A DNA stretch of 64,000 nucleotides, from assembly GCA_039545275.1 (NCBI GenBank), contig BCHS01000014.1, positions 375,930-439,929 of the forward strand. Reading direction: 5' to 3'. Source of the stretch: Pseudomicrostroma phylloplanum. Its lineage: Eukaryota > Basidiomycota > Exobasidiomycetes > Microstromatales. Numbering within the stretch: the stretch's first letter is position 1; the number at the start of each line of letters is the position of its first letter. Below are positions 10,048 to 20,334 of this stretch, in pieces. The notes under the pieces were generated by a model. It was given only the letters and a program-made list of their open reading frames with translations, searched no databases and was not told the origin of the DNA. The translations under genes and the position numbers were made by a program.

Positions 10048-12721
10048 ATGGTACGCCCCACCGTCTCCCGCCTGTCACTCCTGGCACGCACACCACCACA
10101 TCCTCTCCTTGTGCTCCACCCTGAAGTGCAAGCCGCCCTCGCCTCTCGCGCCTCGGCCTCCTCCTCCTCCAGACCTGCCACACCACTCGTAGCACTCGAG
10201 TCCACCATCATCACCCATGGCATGCCATACCCCACCAACCTCAGCACAGCTCGTAGAGTGGAAGATCAAGTCCGCTCGCAGGGAGCTGTACCTGCCACCA
10301 TTGCTCTCCTGGACGGCAAGATCCACGTAGGATGCGATGAGGCGCAGCTGGAGAGGCTTGCAGAGAGCGCTCAAGTCAAGGGACAGGCCTTCAAGACGGG
10401 CAGGAGAGACTTGGCTGGAGTACTTGCACGGAGAACCATCGGTGGGACTACCGTCAGCGGGACGGCATTGGTGGCCGATATGGCCGGGATCAACATCTTT
10501 GCTACGGGAGGCATTGGGGGTGTACACAGAGGAGCGGAGCTGTGTGAGTAGATTAGTGGGCCATGTGTTTCTAGCGACACCATGCTGATGAGAACCTGAT
10601 CTCCTTGATGCTTCGATAGCATTCGACATCTCGTCAGACCTGACCGAGCTCTCCCGCACCCCGCTCAACATCTTCTGCTCCGGCGCAAAATCCATCCTCG
10701 ACATCCCCCTCACCCTCGAGTACCTCGAGACACAAGGCGTGTCCACTTACTCCTTCAATCCATCTGGAGAGTTCCCCGCCTTCTACACTGCCAAGAGCGG
10801 ATCGTATGCTACACCTGTGCAGGACGAAGAAAGTGCCGCGGAGATCATCCTGCAGGGGGAGAGGTATGGCCTGCAGAGCGGGAGCGTCTTCGGTGTGCCT
10901 ATCCCTTCAGCATGCGAGGCGGACGGGGCAGAGATCCAGAAGGCCGTCGAACTTGCCGTCGCCGAGGCCAAGAAGCTCGGGGTGGACAAGAAGGGAAAGG
11001 AGGTCACGCCCTGGCTCTTGGCGAGGGTAGGGGAGCTGACAAAGGGGACTAGCTTGAAGAGTAACGTGGAGCTAGTGGTCAATAATGCTGGGGTGGCAGC
11101 GAGGACGGCAAAGGCCTATGAGGCGCTACGGTGGGAGGCGGGGCAGAGCGCCGAGGTACAAGGCAAGCTCTTCAATGGGTTTAGCGCTGGCGGCGGAGTG
11201 AGTCTGTAGTCTGTGAGAGCTCCGCCGAGGTACGCAGGAATGAAGGAAGCCGCAGCGCTGAATCGCAATCCGAACCTTTTCCACCACCTTCAGTCGACAA
11301 GCCTGCCCACTAGCGAAGCAAGCTCAACGGACGCGCCTGAGCTCCTGTTGTTCGGCTGTGCCGCCCTGGACATCGTCAGTCGCTCCAGCACCCTCAACCC
11401 AGCCTCGACCAGTAGGGGCAGCGTGCGCTTCTCCCTCGGCGGCGTAGGCAGGAATATGGCCGAAGCGGCGCACAAGGTCCTCACTTCTGCCTCTGCCTCT
11501 GTCTCGACCTCTGCAGAGAGGAGCAGGGCAAGCAGAGTCAGGATGATCGCTCCCCTTGCGGACGATCCACCGGGCGCCCTAGTGCGTGCTGGTGTGCAGA
11601 AGCTTGGAATGGACGTCACGGGACTCTTCTTTCCGGCGCGGACGACAACAGCAGCACCAGCAGCAGCACTCTCGGACAGCTCATCTCGTTCGCCCGTCTG
11701 CTCGCTGCATCTGAATGGCGCCAACGATCTTGTGAGCGGCGTAGCGGATATGGCTCTAGTCGAGGAGGCCCTCACCCCGGAGGTGGTCAGACGCGAGCTG
11801 CAGAGGGCAGTCGACCACAGCGGGGCGAAGGTGGTGGCCTTTGATGCGAACCTCACTGCGGAGGCGATGAGCGAGGTGATACGACACAAGGTCGATCAAG
11901 ATGGTGAGTTCGAGTGCTAAGTCCGATTGCAGTCTGACAGCTGAAAGACCACCTTGACCGGCTGTGCCATATCGACAGACGCTCGCTCTCCTCGCCCCAT
12001 CCTCTTCTTCGAGCCGACCTCGACGGCCAAGTGCACGCGTATCATCGATGCACTCGCAGCCCTCAAGTTCTCCGACTCCCGCTCCGGCTCTGAGTCCGGT
12101 TCGAGGGCACCGCCCATCGATCTCACCACTCCAAACCTAATCGAGCTCGAGGCAATGGTCGCTCGCGCTACACAGCTCGGGCTGATCTCAGCACAGGAGG
12201 TGCCATCTCCACCTGCATCTCTTTTTGCCAATGGGAGCGAGGTTGAGGGCACGGAGACGCAAGAGTACATTCGCTCCCTCTGCGAGAGCCTCGCGCCCTT
12301 CTTTGCCGTCTTTCTCGTGACGATGGGTGAGCGGGGCGTGCTCAGCGCAAGTTCGACTCCGTCTAGAACCAGCACGTCCGCTTCGCGGCGGCTGCACTTC
12401 ACTCATCACCCACCACCACCCACAAGCAGGGGAGGCCCGGAAGGCAAGCTCAACGTCGTCAGCACAACCGGCGCAGGGGACACATTCGCCGGGGCAGTCC
12501 TCGCTGGGCTCTGTCTCCGCCTCCGTTCTCGTCCTCTGGGCACCTCGGCTACCCTGAGTCCCGAGGCGCTAGAGGAGCTCGTCCAGCTAGGGCAGCGCGC
12601 AGCGATCCTCACGCTGCAGAGCCAGGAGGCCGTTGCGGAGGATTTGGGCGGGGCTTTGTTTGAGGCTTGGGGTGCGGGTGAAGCAGAAGGGGATTGGAGA
12701 GCTAGAGGGCTAGAGGGCTAG
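10048..12721 (+). CDS. bifunctional pseudouridine-5'-phosphate glycosidase / PfkB pseudouridine kinase
   Basis: Four exons (10048-10543, 10620-11197, 11294-11903, 11979-12721) join to 808 residues. The N-terminal half is a PsuG/IndA glycosidase (ALESTIITHGMPYP, FATGGIGGVHRGAEL, NPSGEFPAFYT). The C-terminal half (from about 365) is a PfkB-type sugar kinase: FGCAALDIV, SLGGVGRNMAEAAH, and the GAGD anion-hole/catalytic-base motif in STTGAGDTFAGAVLAGL. Together they phosphorylate pseudouridine and split the 5'-phosphate to uracil and ribose 5-phosphate, recycling modified RNA nucleoside. Bacteria use two genes (psuK, psuG); fungi, as in S. pombe C1861.05, use a fusion. A TAG at 11207-11209 between the halves falls inside the third-exon-preceding intron 11198-11293 (GTGAGT...TTCAG), so the fusion is intact. 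Without that splice the glycosidase would end alone. Confidence 0.88.
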
Positions 12722-12733
12722 AGAGCTAGAGAA
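12700..12733 (+). repeat. short GGCTAGAG tandem repeat at the Psu gene stop
   Basis: About four imperfect copies of an 8-bp AGAGGGCT/GGCTAGAG unit span the stop codon of the Psu fusion. A second small repeat, GGATC/AGATC, follows at about 12773-12799. Probably simple slippage repeats. Confidence 0.6.
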
Positions 12734-13007
12734 TTAGATGAGCGGGTGTCGTTTGGGAGTTGAAGAGGTCAGGTCGGATCGGATCAGATCAGATCAGGGG
12801 ATGGCGGAGAAAAGTTGCCAGTTGTACGTTACGATCACCCGGATGAATATGGACCAGTCATCTTGCATCACCCTGTGCCTTCGTCTGTCTTTGCAACTGT
12901 GCTGCATTGCGAGTCCAGACCCGTCCGCATAGCACAAAGAAGCGCTATAATTTCTCTCATGATGACGTTTTCATTTCTCCACTCCACCCTGCTCCACTCT
13001 ACCCCGC
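12722..13007. other. convergent 3' intergenic region
   Basis: Spacer between the Psu fusion and RPT4 stops. It holds the GGATC-type microrepeat and the 3' ends of both transcripts; no gene seen. Confidence 0.6.
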
Positions 13008-14555
13008 TCACACTGCCTGGTAGTCAATCTTGGTCTCGTGCTTCTTTGCCTCCTGCAACTTCCTAACTGCCTTCATAAAGTCCTCCTGCAGACAGTAGTC
13101 CCTATCCTCCCTGATGGCAAACATACCCGCCTCGGTGGCCACGTTCCTCAAATCGGCTCCGTTGAACCCATCGGAGAGCTTGACGATGGCTTCGAAGTCA
13201 AGCTCCTCCTTCTTGGCAATGGATCGTGTGTGCACCTTGAGAATCTCCAGACGACCTTGCTCGTTGGGCAGAGGGATCTCGATCTTTCGGTCGATTCGGC
13301 CTGGACGCATCAGGGCGGGGTCTAGCGTGTCGGGGCGGTTGGTGGCCATGATGATCTTGGTCTTGCCGAGGTAGTCGAAACCGTCCATCTGATTCAGAAG
13401 CTCCATGAGGGTACGTTGGATCTCACGATCGGCAGAGGTACCTTCTGAGAATCGCCTACCTCCGATGGCGTCTACTTCGTCCATGAAGATGACGGTCTGC
13501 GAGGGCAGGAGGGTGCGAAAGATGGAGGCAGGTCAGTGAGACAGAGTGCTACGAGAGACTGCTCGACTGCTCATTGTCTACTCACCGGCTCATGCTCTTT
13601 TGCGTACCCGAACATCTCCCTCACAAGCCTAGCACTCTCTCCGATATACTTGTCCACAATGGCCGATGACACCACCTTGAGGAAGTTGGTGTCCAGCGTA
13701 GCGGCAACAGCTCTGGCGAGCAACGTCTTTCCAGTTCCGGGCGGTCCATAGAGCAGGACACCCTTGGGAGGCTTGATTCCCACCCTCAAGAACAGCTCTG
13801 GGTTCATCAGCGGCAGCTCGATGACCTCTCTCAGTTCCCTGATCTGCTCTCCCAGTCCTCCAATACCGGCGAAAGAGGCGTCTCCGGGGTCTTCCATGGA
13901 CATGTTGAAGACCATTGGGTCTACTTCGCGAGGCAGGATACGCATGATAGTGAGGGTGGTCATGTCTAGCGATACTCGCACTCCTTGCTTGAGCTTGTGC
14001 TTGGGTACTGCTGAGCGTAGTCCGACGACGTAGCGAGGGCCTGATGATGCTTTCACAATGTCTGTCAGGAGTAGCACGAGGGAAGATCCCGATCAGTCAA
14101 GTGTTCGTCGCCCCTGCAGTACCACTCAGACTGCCCGTCTTTGACTCACATCTCTCTTCGTCTAGCTGCTTCAACACCTCTCCGATAATCTGTCCAACCG
14201 ACTGCAGTGCCTTCATATCATTCTCCGTCTTCTCAAAGTCCTTTTCTAGATCTCGCAAGCCAAAGCGCACTGAAGGAGGGCAGGAGTGGAGTAAGGGAGA
14301 ACGACCGGGTCAGCAAGATCATCCCGTAGCTCTCAAATCTACGATTCCGCTACTATCGGACTCACGTCTCTTGAGTCCCCCACTGAGATCCTCATGGCTC
14401 TTAAGCGCCTTCTTGAAAGCCTTGAGTGCCTGTTCCTTTGCCGGGTCACCAGGAGCCAGAAGAGGTTGCTGTTCTTCGCTATTGTTGGCGGCAGCAGCGC
14501 CCGTCGAGGGGCCAGCGGCGGCATTGCTGTCAGTAGGAGGTTGTTGGTCTGACAT
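13008..14555 (-). CDS. RPT4: 26S proteasome regulatory ATPase subunit Rpt4 (PSMC6)
   Basis: Exons 14555-14366, 14269-14150, 14061-13586 and 13496-13008 join to 424 residues. An N-terminal low-complexity segment precedes a coiled coil (about 60-103) and the OB-domain stretch [31 protein letters not shown], which picks out Rpt4 among the six Rpt subunits. The AAA+ module has Walker A GPPGTGKT (209-216), Walker [15 protein letters not shown] (265-278) and the second region of homology [24 protein letters not shown]. Rpt4 forms part of the hexameric unfoldase ring that feeds ubiquitylated proteins into the 20S core. The C-terminus (KIDYQAV) has no HbYX motif, as expected for Rpt4. It shares a 277-bp divergent promoter with the DNA glycosylase gene. 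Confidence 0.95.
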
Positions 14556-14832
14556 TGTAAGAGGTCAGAGAGAGGGGCGTCTCAGGGATACGAAGTGTGT
14601 GTGGTATGAGTAGCGGTAGGAAGCCCGTGTGGTGTAGTCTAGGCGACGACGTTGTGCGGCCGCGTCAGCGGAGTGACGATCAGCCACACCTCCACGCACA
14701 AGCACACTCGCACACGCCCAGGCCACTTCCGCCCCTTCGCCACTCCCGCACACCTTGTACGGTACAGCACACCGGTCATTCGTTGCTTGGTATCAAGCTA
14801 CAGTTCAAGTCAGGTCTCATTCTGCTCCGTCG

Positions 14833-16146
14833 ATGCCAGCAAAGCGGAGGAATACAGCAGCTTCCAAGCGCAATAAGACCAGCTCAGATGTCGCTGCCGC
14901 TGCCGCTGCCACTGCCGATGCCGCTGCTGTTCCCTCCAGCGACCTCTCCGAGCAAGGTCAGCTCGGCGCCATCTTTGTGCAGCTCGACGGCAACGATGCA
15001 GACTCAGAGGCGGTGATAGTGCGGCGATCAGGCAGGAAGAGGTGCAAAGTAAACGAGACAAAGAACGAGAGCAATGGTGTTCAGCAGCTGTTCTCATACT
15101 TTGGCTCGCAGCTCAAGGCATCGGGGAGCAAGCGGGGGAAGGTCGAGGAGGTCGTGCGGGAGGACGGGAAGGAGGAGAGGGATTCGACTGTGATAAAGAG
15201 CAAGAAGCCAAGGACACGAAAGGCACAGAGGCCGAAAGAGGAGCCCACAGACGACCTCGACGATCCAACCACCGCGACACCTCCGGATACGTCCCTCTTC
15301 CCCTCTCTTGCTCTCAAGCTCCACGGTCTCGCCTCGGATCGCCAAGGCAGCTTCTACGGCCTCGTGCAGGAGCTCCTCACTCCAGACGTCTTCGGCATGC
15401 TCGTCGTCACCATCCTCCTCAACCAGACGACGGGACGAGCCGCAATCCCCGTCTTTTACGAGATTATGCACCGCTGGCCCACACCGCGACTGTTGGGCGA
15501 GGCGGACGAGGACGAGTTGAGGGAGAGACTGAGGCCGATTGGACTGTTCAATATCAGGGCGAAGAGGCTCAAAGAGGTGGGGAGGGTGTGGTGTGAGGCG
15601 CCGCCCCGGTGGGGAGTCACGACGAAGAGCAGAGTGGTCATGCCTGCCAGCTGGGCAATGGTAGAGCAGGCAGCAGAGGTAGAAGACGACGGGGAAGGCG
15701 ATACAAAGGGTGACATAGCCGTTGAGCCAGAAGCCCGCAAGCTCAAGCGGACAAAGACGCGCCCCCTCTATCCGGCGACGGAGATTTCCCACCTCCCAGG
15801 CGTGGGACGGTACGCTCTAGACTCCTACCTCCTCTTCCGGCCCTCGCGCTCCCACGAGTCCATGGCTTCAGTCCAGATCGACCTCTGCAGGGCCAGTACT
15901 CTTCCCAAGCCCACGTCTGATCCCTGGCAGAAGATCCTCGATCGGCGGGTGGAGCTGGGGGAGAGGAGAGATGTGGGCGAGTTGCTTCCACCCCTCGAGA
16001 AGCTCGAAGGGGAGGCACGAGGAGACGACTCGGCGGACCCCGAGGAGGACTGGCGTAACGTTGATGCACTGGATAAGGAGCTCAAGGCATACATGCTGTG
16101 GAGGCTGGGCAGGGACACTTTGCTGCGAGAAGCAAAGCAGGAATAG
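14833..16146 (+). CDS. MBD4-like HhH-GPD DNA glycosylase
   Basis: Single exon, 437 residues, started at ATG 14833 (MPAKRRNTAASKR). A basic, disordered N-terminus (1-155) precedes an HhH-GPD domain. TILLNQTTGRAAIPVFYEIM and LRPIGLFNIRAKRLKEVG match the MBD4/thymine glycosylase core, LPGVGRYALDSYLLF (321-335) is the helix-hairpin-helix, and DWRNVDALDKELKAYMLW aligns with the human MBD4 segment holding the catalytic aspartate, making D414 the likely counterpart. MBD4 removes T or U from G mismatches arising from cytosine deamination; no methyl-CpG-binding domain is present, as in plant and fungal relatives. A roughly 70-residue insertion separates the hairpin and catalytic segment, and a second acidic insertion lies at about 280-315. 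The substrate is inferred from family only. Confidence 0.85.
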   Translation: MPAKRRNTAASKRNKTSSDVAAAAAATADAAAVPSSDLSEQGQLGAIFVQLDGNDADSEAVIVRRSGRKRCKVNETKNESNGVQQLFSYFGSQLKASGSKRGKVEEVVREDGKEERDSTVIKSKKPRTRKAQRPKEEPTDDLDDPTTATPPDTSLFPSLALKLHGLASDRQGSFYGLVQELLTPDVFGMLVVTILLNQTTGRAAIPVFYEIMHRWPTPRLLGEADEDELRERLRPIGLFNIRAKRLKEVGRVWCEAPPRWGVTTKSRVVMPASWAMVEQAAEVEDDGEGDTKGDIAVEPEARKLKRTKTRPLYPATEISHLPGVGRYALDSYLLFRPSRSHESMASVQIDLCRASTLPKPTSDPWQKILDRRVELGERRDVGELLPPLEKLEGEARGDDSADPEEDWRNVDALDKELKAYMLWRLGRDTLLREAKQE

Positions 16147-16334
16147 AGTGGCGTGATCGTCGCGTTGGGGAAAAAAGGCAGCGCGGTGAGAGTAGGAGAT
16201 CTCGTCCCTGCTAGTGCCAAACTTGTATCTGTACCTCAATTGTATCTCTAGCGCATGCATCCTGCCTTCGTGCGTCTCGTGAGTACTGGGAAAGCAAAAG
16301 AGGCACTCCCAGCCCGAGCAAAAAACTGCGATTC

Positions 16335-16354
16335 ATGCCAGCATATGCTGGCAT
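16335..16354. repeat. perfect 20-bp palindrome
   Basis: The sequence ATGCCAGCAT is followed directly by its exact reverse complement ATGCTGGCAT, with no spacer. It lies about 20 bp beyond the 3' end of the tRNA-Asn gene. It could be a protein-binding site or a chance palindrome. Confidence 0.85.
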
Positions 16355-16364
16355 CGCCAGATGC

Positions 16365-16369
16365 AAAAA
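16365..16369 (-). terminator. RNA polymerase III terminator of tRNA-Asn
   Basis: On the minus strand five T residues lie 6-10 nt after the tRNA 3' end, the normal Pol III stop. A further T run lies near 16320-16325 as a possible backup. Confidence 0.8.
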
Positions 16370-16374
16370 GATCT

Positions 16375-16489
16375 CGTCCCCACACAGGTTCGAACTGTGG
16401 ACCTCAGAGTGTGATCGACCTTCTTTCCGAATCCGGATGCAAGGAAGATATTAACAGCTCTGCGCGCTAACCAACTGAGCCATGGAGAC
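16375..16489 (-). tRNA. tRNA-Asn (anticodon GTT) with a 41-nt intron
   Basis: The minus strand folds as a cloverleaf. The acceptor stem GTCTCCA/TGGGGAC has one G-U pair and a G discriminator. The D arm is GCTC-AGTTGGTTA-GCGC with one T-C mismatch. The anticodon stem CAGAG/CTCTG encloses loop CTGTTAA with anticodon GTT. The variable loop is AGGTC, and the T arm CACAG-TTCGAAC-CTGTG is perfect. A 41-nt intron sits after the nucleotide 3' of the anticodon (position 37/38), the standard place for nuclear tRNA introns cut by the Sen endonuclease. The mature tRNA is 74 nt before CCA addition. A and B boxes are internal. Confidence 0.92.
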
Positions 16490-16800
16490 CCGACTTCGAT
16501 GTCTCGCTTCAACGAGCTAACCATATATGAATCAAGCGGAGACGATGGCATGCAAGGCACGAGATGGACAGACTGCCTCACTGCCGGATCGGCGCTCTTC
16601 ACACTCAGCCTGCTGTGTCGTCTTGTTCTCTTCGATCGTCTCTTTCCGCTCTCAATCGCTCCCCGCTCGTGTCCAGCCCAGCCGTTCTGGACCTCCTCAC
16701 AGACTGATACAAGCCCTCCTCGTCAAAATGATCTCGTTCGAACGGATGAAGTCTATGGTGTATGATTTGTGTACAGTATGGAGACATTACCCCTGCACCC
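16490..16800. other. intergenic region between tRNA-Asn and MFS gene
   Basis: This holds the 5' flank of the tRNA and the 3' flank of the transporter gene, both minus strand. Nothing else recognised. Confidence 0.6.
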
Positions 16801-18631
16801 CTACACTGCGACCTTGCCGCCCTCCTTCTCCGTCTCTCCTTGCATCCCTTGTGGGCTGGCCTCCTCATCCCTCTTCTTGTTCTTCAGTCCTTCCTCGGCG
16901 GCACCCTTGTTCTGGGCAGCATACTTGGACTTTGCTCGGATCGTCTCTCCCTTTGCGAAGAGCACAAAGGGCAGAGGGGCGAGCAGGGCGGCTAGTAGGG
17001 CGAGCATGGTGCCTGCCCACTGAATGCCCATACCTTGGAACATCTGCGTACCGAACAAGGGTGTGACGGCTGCGAACATGTTCCTCAGGAATCCTTGTCC
17101 GGCAATGGCCGAAGAGGCCAGGTCCTGGTAGGCGTCACCTGTGTAAGAGTAGACGGAGAGGAAGACGTGGTAGATGCCTAGCAGAATGGCACACTCTGCG
17201 ATGAGAGGACCCCAGTAGGAGACATTGCCATACGCTCCGGTCCAGGCAAAGATCATCATGCCCACTGCGAACAGGGGGCTGAAGATCATAGCGCCGTACA
17301 AGCGTGCCTCTGGTACGCCGACGCCATTGTTCTGCTTCGTCTTGCGAGCGTACATCCAGTCTTGCCAGAGACCAGTAAAGAAGCCGAGGAAGCATCCCAC
17401 GATGAGGGGAATGTAGGCTAGACCAATGTTACCCGTGGTCCAGCCGTGCAAGTCACCAAAGGTAAGCGGAATGACGGATAGGAAAAGGAACACCACTCCC
17501 CACGCGAGAGCGATGTAGGCTCCATACAGAAAGACCACCGGCTCCTTGACCAGGAGCGTCACAGCTCGCAAGCTCGACTCGCGAAAGAGTTGCGCAAGAC
17601 CTTGCTTCTCGACCTCTCCCGGAGCGCGGAAGCGGTCGTCGCCAGTCTCCTTCCTGAGCTTCTTGGCGCGGGCAGCCAGGATGGCAGAGCCCCTCGTCTC
17701 CTTGAAGAGAATGGCCTCCATGAGGAACACCAACCCCGAGAGGATGATCTGCACCCGCTCAATCCAGCGCCAGCCGGGAGTGGTGTACTGAGCAATGTAC
17801 TGAGCGTAGAGCGGTGCACCAACAGTAGAAATGATGGCGCAGAAGGTGAAGATGGACGTGGGCAGCGCACGCTCGGCATCGTCGTAGATGTCCGAGAAGG
17901 TACCTCCGACGAGAATGGTGCCGACGGCTCCTGACAGTCCCTGCAATAGCCTTCCGATGAGGATGGTCTCGATGTTCTTGCCGAAGACGAGCATCAATGT
18001 CACGAGGGTAAAGGCGCCAAAGGCCGACACGTACACCACGCGGCGTCCAGTCAGCTCGCAAAAGGGTGCCAGGAAGAGGGGTGCAATGGCGCAGCTGTGA
18101 GGACAAAGAAAGGATCACGTAAGTAGCAGCTCTTGTGTAGCAATGCTGCCCTCACCGGACTCACCTAGCGTTGAACATGAACAGCCCCAATTGGCCGAGC
18201 TCAGTCGACACCCCCAGATCTTCCACCATTCCATCGATACCACTCGAGTACGCTGTTGTGCTCAGACCAATCGTCAATGTCATGACGTTCAGCAGGAAAG
18301 TCGTGAGCCATTTCCGTCCTTTGCTCCAGTTCTTCGGGTTCTCGGGATCGCCCTCATCAAAGTCGACTAGGATGATCTTGCTATCGCCTTCTTCCAAGCT
18401 ACCGTCCTTTCCCTTGCCTTTCAGCTGAGCAAGCTTCTCCTCCAGAGGCAAGTCGGCCAGCGAGGGCGCACGAGTACCGGCGGGTGTCTCGGCAGGCGTG
18501 GGATGAACGAGTGTGTGCTCATTGTCGTGCTCGTCTTGCCCTGTGGGTACATCTGCAGTGGCTGTTTGAGTCTGTGCCGCGCTACCTGACCCAAAGAGGG
18601 TCGTGGAGAGGGACGTCTTCTTCAGCACCAT
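16801..18631 (-). CDS. MFS transporter, DHA1 polyamine/drug:H+ antiporter type
   Basis: Exons 18631-18165 and 18094-16801 join to 586 residues. A hydrophilic N-terminus of about 120 residues ends in DEGDPENPKNWSKGRKW, a hallmark immediately before the first membrane helix in fungal DHA1 transporters such as the Tpo and Flr1 groups. Twelve hydrophobic segments follow in two sets of six with a charged central loop (about 315-355). The family motif near helix 2 reads APLFLAPFCELTGRR. Members sit in the plasma membrane and export polyamines, azoles or other toxic cations using the proton gradient. The actual substrate cannot be read from the sequence. The C-terminus is charged and cytoplasmic (KNKKRDEEASPQG). 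Confidence 0.88.
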
Positions 18632-19097
18632 GATCAGAAGAGGAACCGGGGGTATGTGATGGTATGGATAGGAACAGGAGAGTGTTACAACGCTCAGACC
18701 GGGCCATCATAACACTGAGTCTAGCAAAGTCCATCACCTCCTTCTGTCGGACGAAGCCCGAGCCGGCCCGCTTGTCCCACCCACCCTGTTGTTTCCCTCG
18801 CATCTGCAACGGGTCATCGGTCTGTCTTCGCCCGAAGGACTAGGGAGGTCAAGGCTCTTCCCGAGGCCGATGCGGCGACGAAATGGACAATGCAGCAGCA
18901 GCACTAAGAAATGGGTCTAGTCTAGTCCATTCAATCGGAAGAGCCGTGACATAGAGCTGGTTGCCTCATCTTCTTCGCCACTACAAATCTGCAGAGAGGC
19001 ACACACGCGGCTGATCTACCCGAGCACCCTCGGAAGATTTTTTCTAAAGGCCGGCAGGAGGAGCCTTTGGACCTCACCAAGCCCAGCCGTGCGTCTC

Positions 19098-19124
19098 TTG
19101 GCTGGCTTGGCTGGCTTGGCTGGC
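19098..19124. repeat. three tandem copies of a 9-bp unit
   Basis: Exact repetition of TTGGCTGGC three times, probably a small minisatellite. Confidence 0.8.
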
Positions 19125-19827
19125 GGGAACTGGGTTGCAAGACCTACCTGACCGCCAATCCGAGCGGCACTTACCTGCAACTACCTCATCTCGCCTGGAA
19201 AGTTTTGAAATGGCAGGCGCTCGAGCCCCATAGGAAGAGGGCGAGAACTCGATCGCCTGCGTCGCCACGATTCTTCGGAAAAACCTCACATGCACGCGGC
19301 GACTGAAAGAGAAGAAGTGGAGCGGCAAGTTTTTTTCTCCTTCCTCTCGCATGAGAAGGAGATGTCAGTGTAGGGCGAATGAACGACTGACTGACGAGGT
19401 CGGCCTCGCGGTTGCATGCATCTCTCTGGCTCGGGATGGCATCGCATCGCATCGCATCGAATTTCACCGGCGACTTGTACCTCCGCTTGCAAAATGGTCG
19501 AGCTCCGTACGCGCTCTCTGCCCAAGAGCAGGTGAGGGGGCTGCAGAGATGGACGGGAAGAAGCACCTGCATCGGACAGATCGAGGTGGGCTCGGAGGAT
19601 TGAAGGAGGGTTACTTGCTGCCCTTGTGAGCCCAAGCGGCCGGGTGGGCTCCGCCACGCCGGGTCTTGGCAGGTTCGATGGGAGACTCGCGGGCATAAGC
19701 AATGATGGACGGGAGACAATCTGAAGCATAGGAGCGCCGAGGCCAGCCGTTGTGCATTGGTATAACGAAGAGGCGAGTATGTACAGAATCAAAGCAATGA
19801 CAGTGGCTCGAGCATGGCGGCCAGCTC

Positions 19828-20083
19828 TCACGAGCCCCACCCCCTCAACATCCCCTTGAGTCCACCTCCCTCGCTCTTGTTGCCTGCGCCTGCACTCTCC
19901 TCCTTACTCCTCCTCTTCGCCAAGCTCTTGAACCCCGATGACCGACTGCCCCCATCGCTGACGCCCAACTGAGCGCTGAGCTCGGCCAACTTCACCTCTT
20001 CGGCGGGGGAGAGCTTGAAGCCTCGCTGACGACGTGACTGGAGAGAGCGCAGCTGCGAGAGACGCTCGGACTCGGCGCGTCTG
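19828..20083 (-). CDS. possible alternative 3' exon or small unidentified gene
   Basis: On the minus strand a strong acceptor (long pyrimidine tract then CACTCAG near 20084) opens a frame of about 85 residues, basic and helix-prone (RAESERLSQLRSLQSRRQR), ending in a Gly-rich tail at 19828. It lies downstream of the AN1 gene on the same strand. A GTGGGT sequence near 20368 in the AN1 gene would join to it in frame and replace the last residues WVPPPIFGQA. I cannot name the peptide; it may be an alternative C-terminus, a separate gene lacking a visible first exon, or spurious. Confidence 0.3.
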
Positions 20084-20334
20084 AGTGGGGATGAAGGGGA
20101 GCGAGGATCGGAGAGGAGAGGAGGGAGGAGGGAGAAGTAGCAGGATGAGCGTCGATGCTTTGCAACTCCAGCCTGGTGCATCGTCGTCTCTTGCGTCCGT
20201 TCCTGCTCGTTCTCTGCCGCATGCCAATCATCGCTATCACGACACCGCCGCTCTTTATTGTCATGCACTACGAGCGTACAATACAGCTCAAGTCCCGATT
20301 CTGCCTCCCTTCCTGACCCTCTCTGATCTCTCCG

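Larger units (their letters stand above)
16147..16374. other. intergenic region between glycosylase and tRNA genes
   Basis: Contains the glycosylase 3' end, a 20-bp perfect palindrome at 16335-16354 and A runs that read as T runs after the minus-strand tRNA. No protein gene seen. Confidence 0.7.
18632..20334. other. 1.7-kb intergenic region with low-complexity repeats
   Basis: No gene with recognisable protein features. It contains three tandem copies of the 9-mer TTGGCTGGC at 19098-19124 and an ATCGC pentamer run at 19441-19458. The 19828-20083 portion carries a minus-strand frame described separately as a possible exon. Other open frames (for example minus strand 19286-19840) have irregular composition and no domain. 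Confidence 0.5.

Noticed and set aside
11213..11293. Separate start for the PfkB kinase at GTG 11213 or ATG 11240
   Set aside because: The frame here lies in a well-bordered intron, and fungal homologues are fused, so a single gene is the better model.
14833..15120. PIP-box-like motif VQQLFSYFG in the DNA glycosylase N-terminus
   Set aside because: It does not fit QxxLxxFF spacing; PCNA binding would be speculation.
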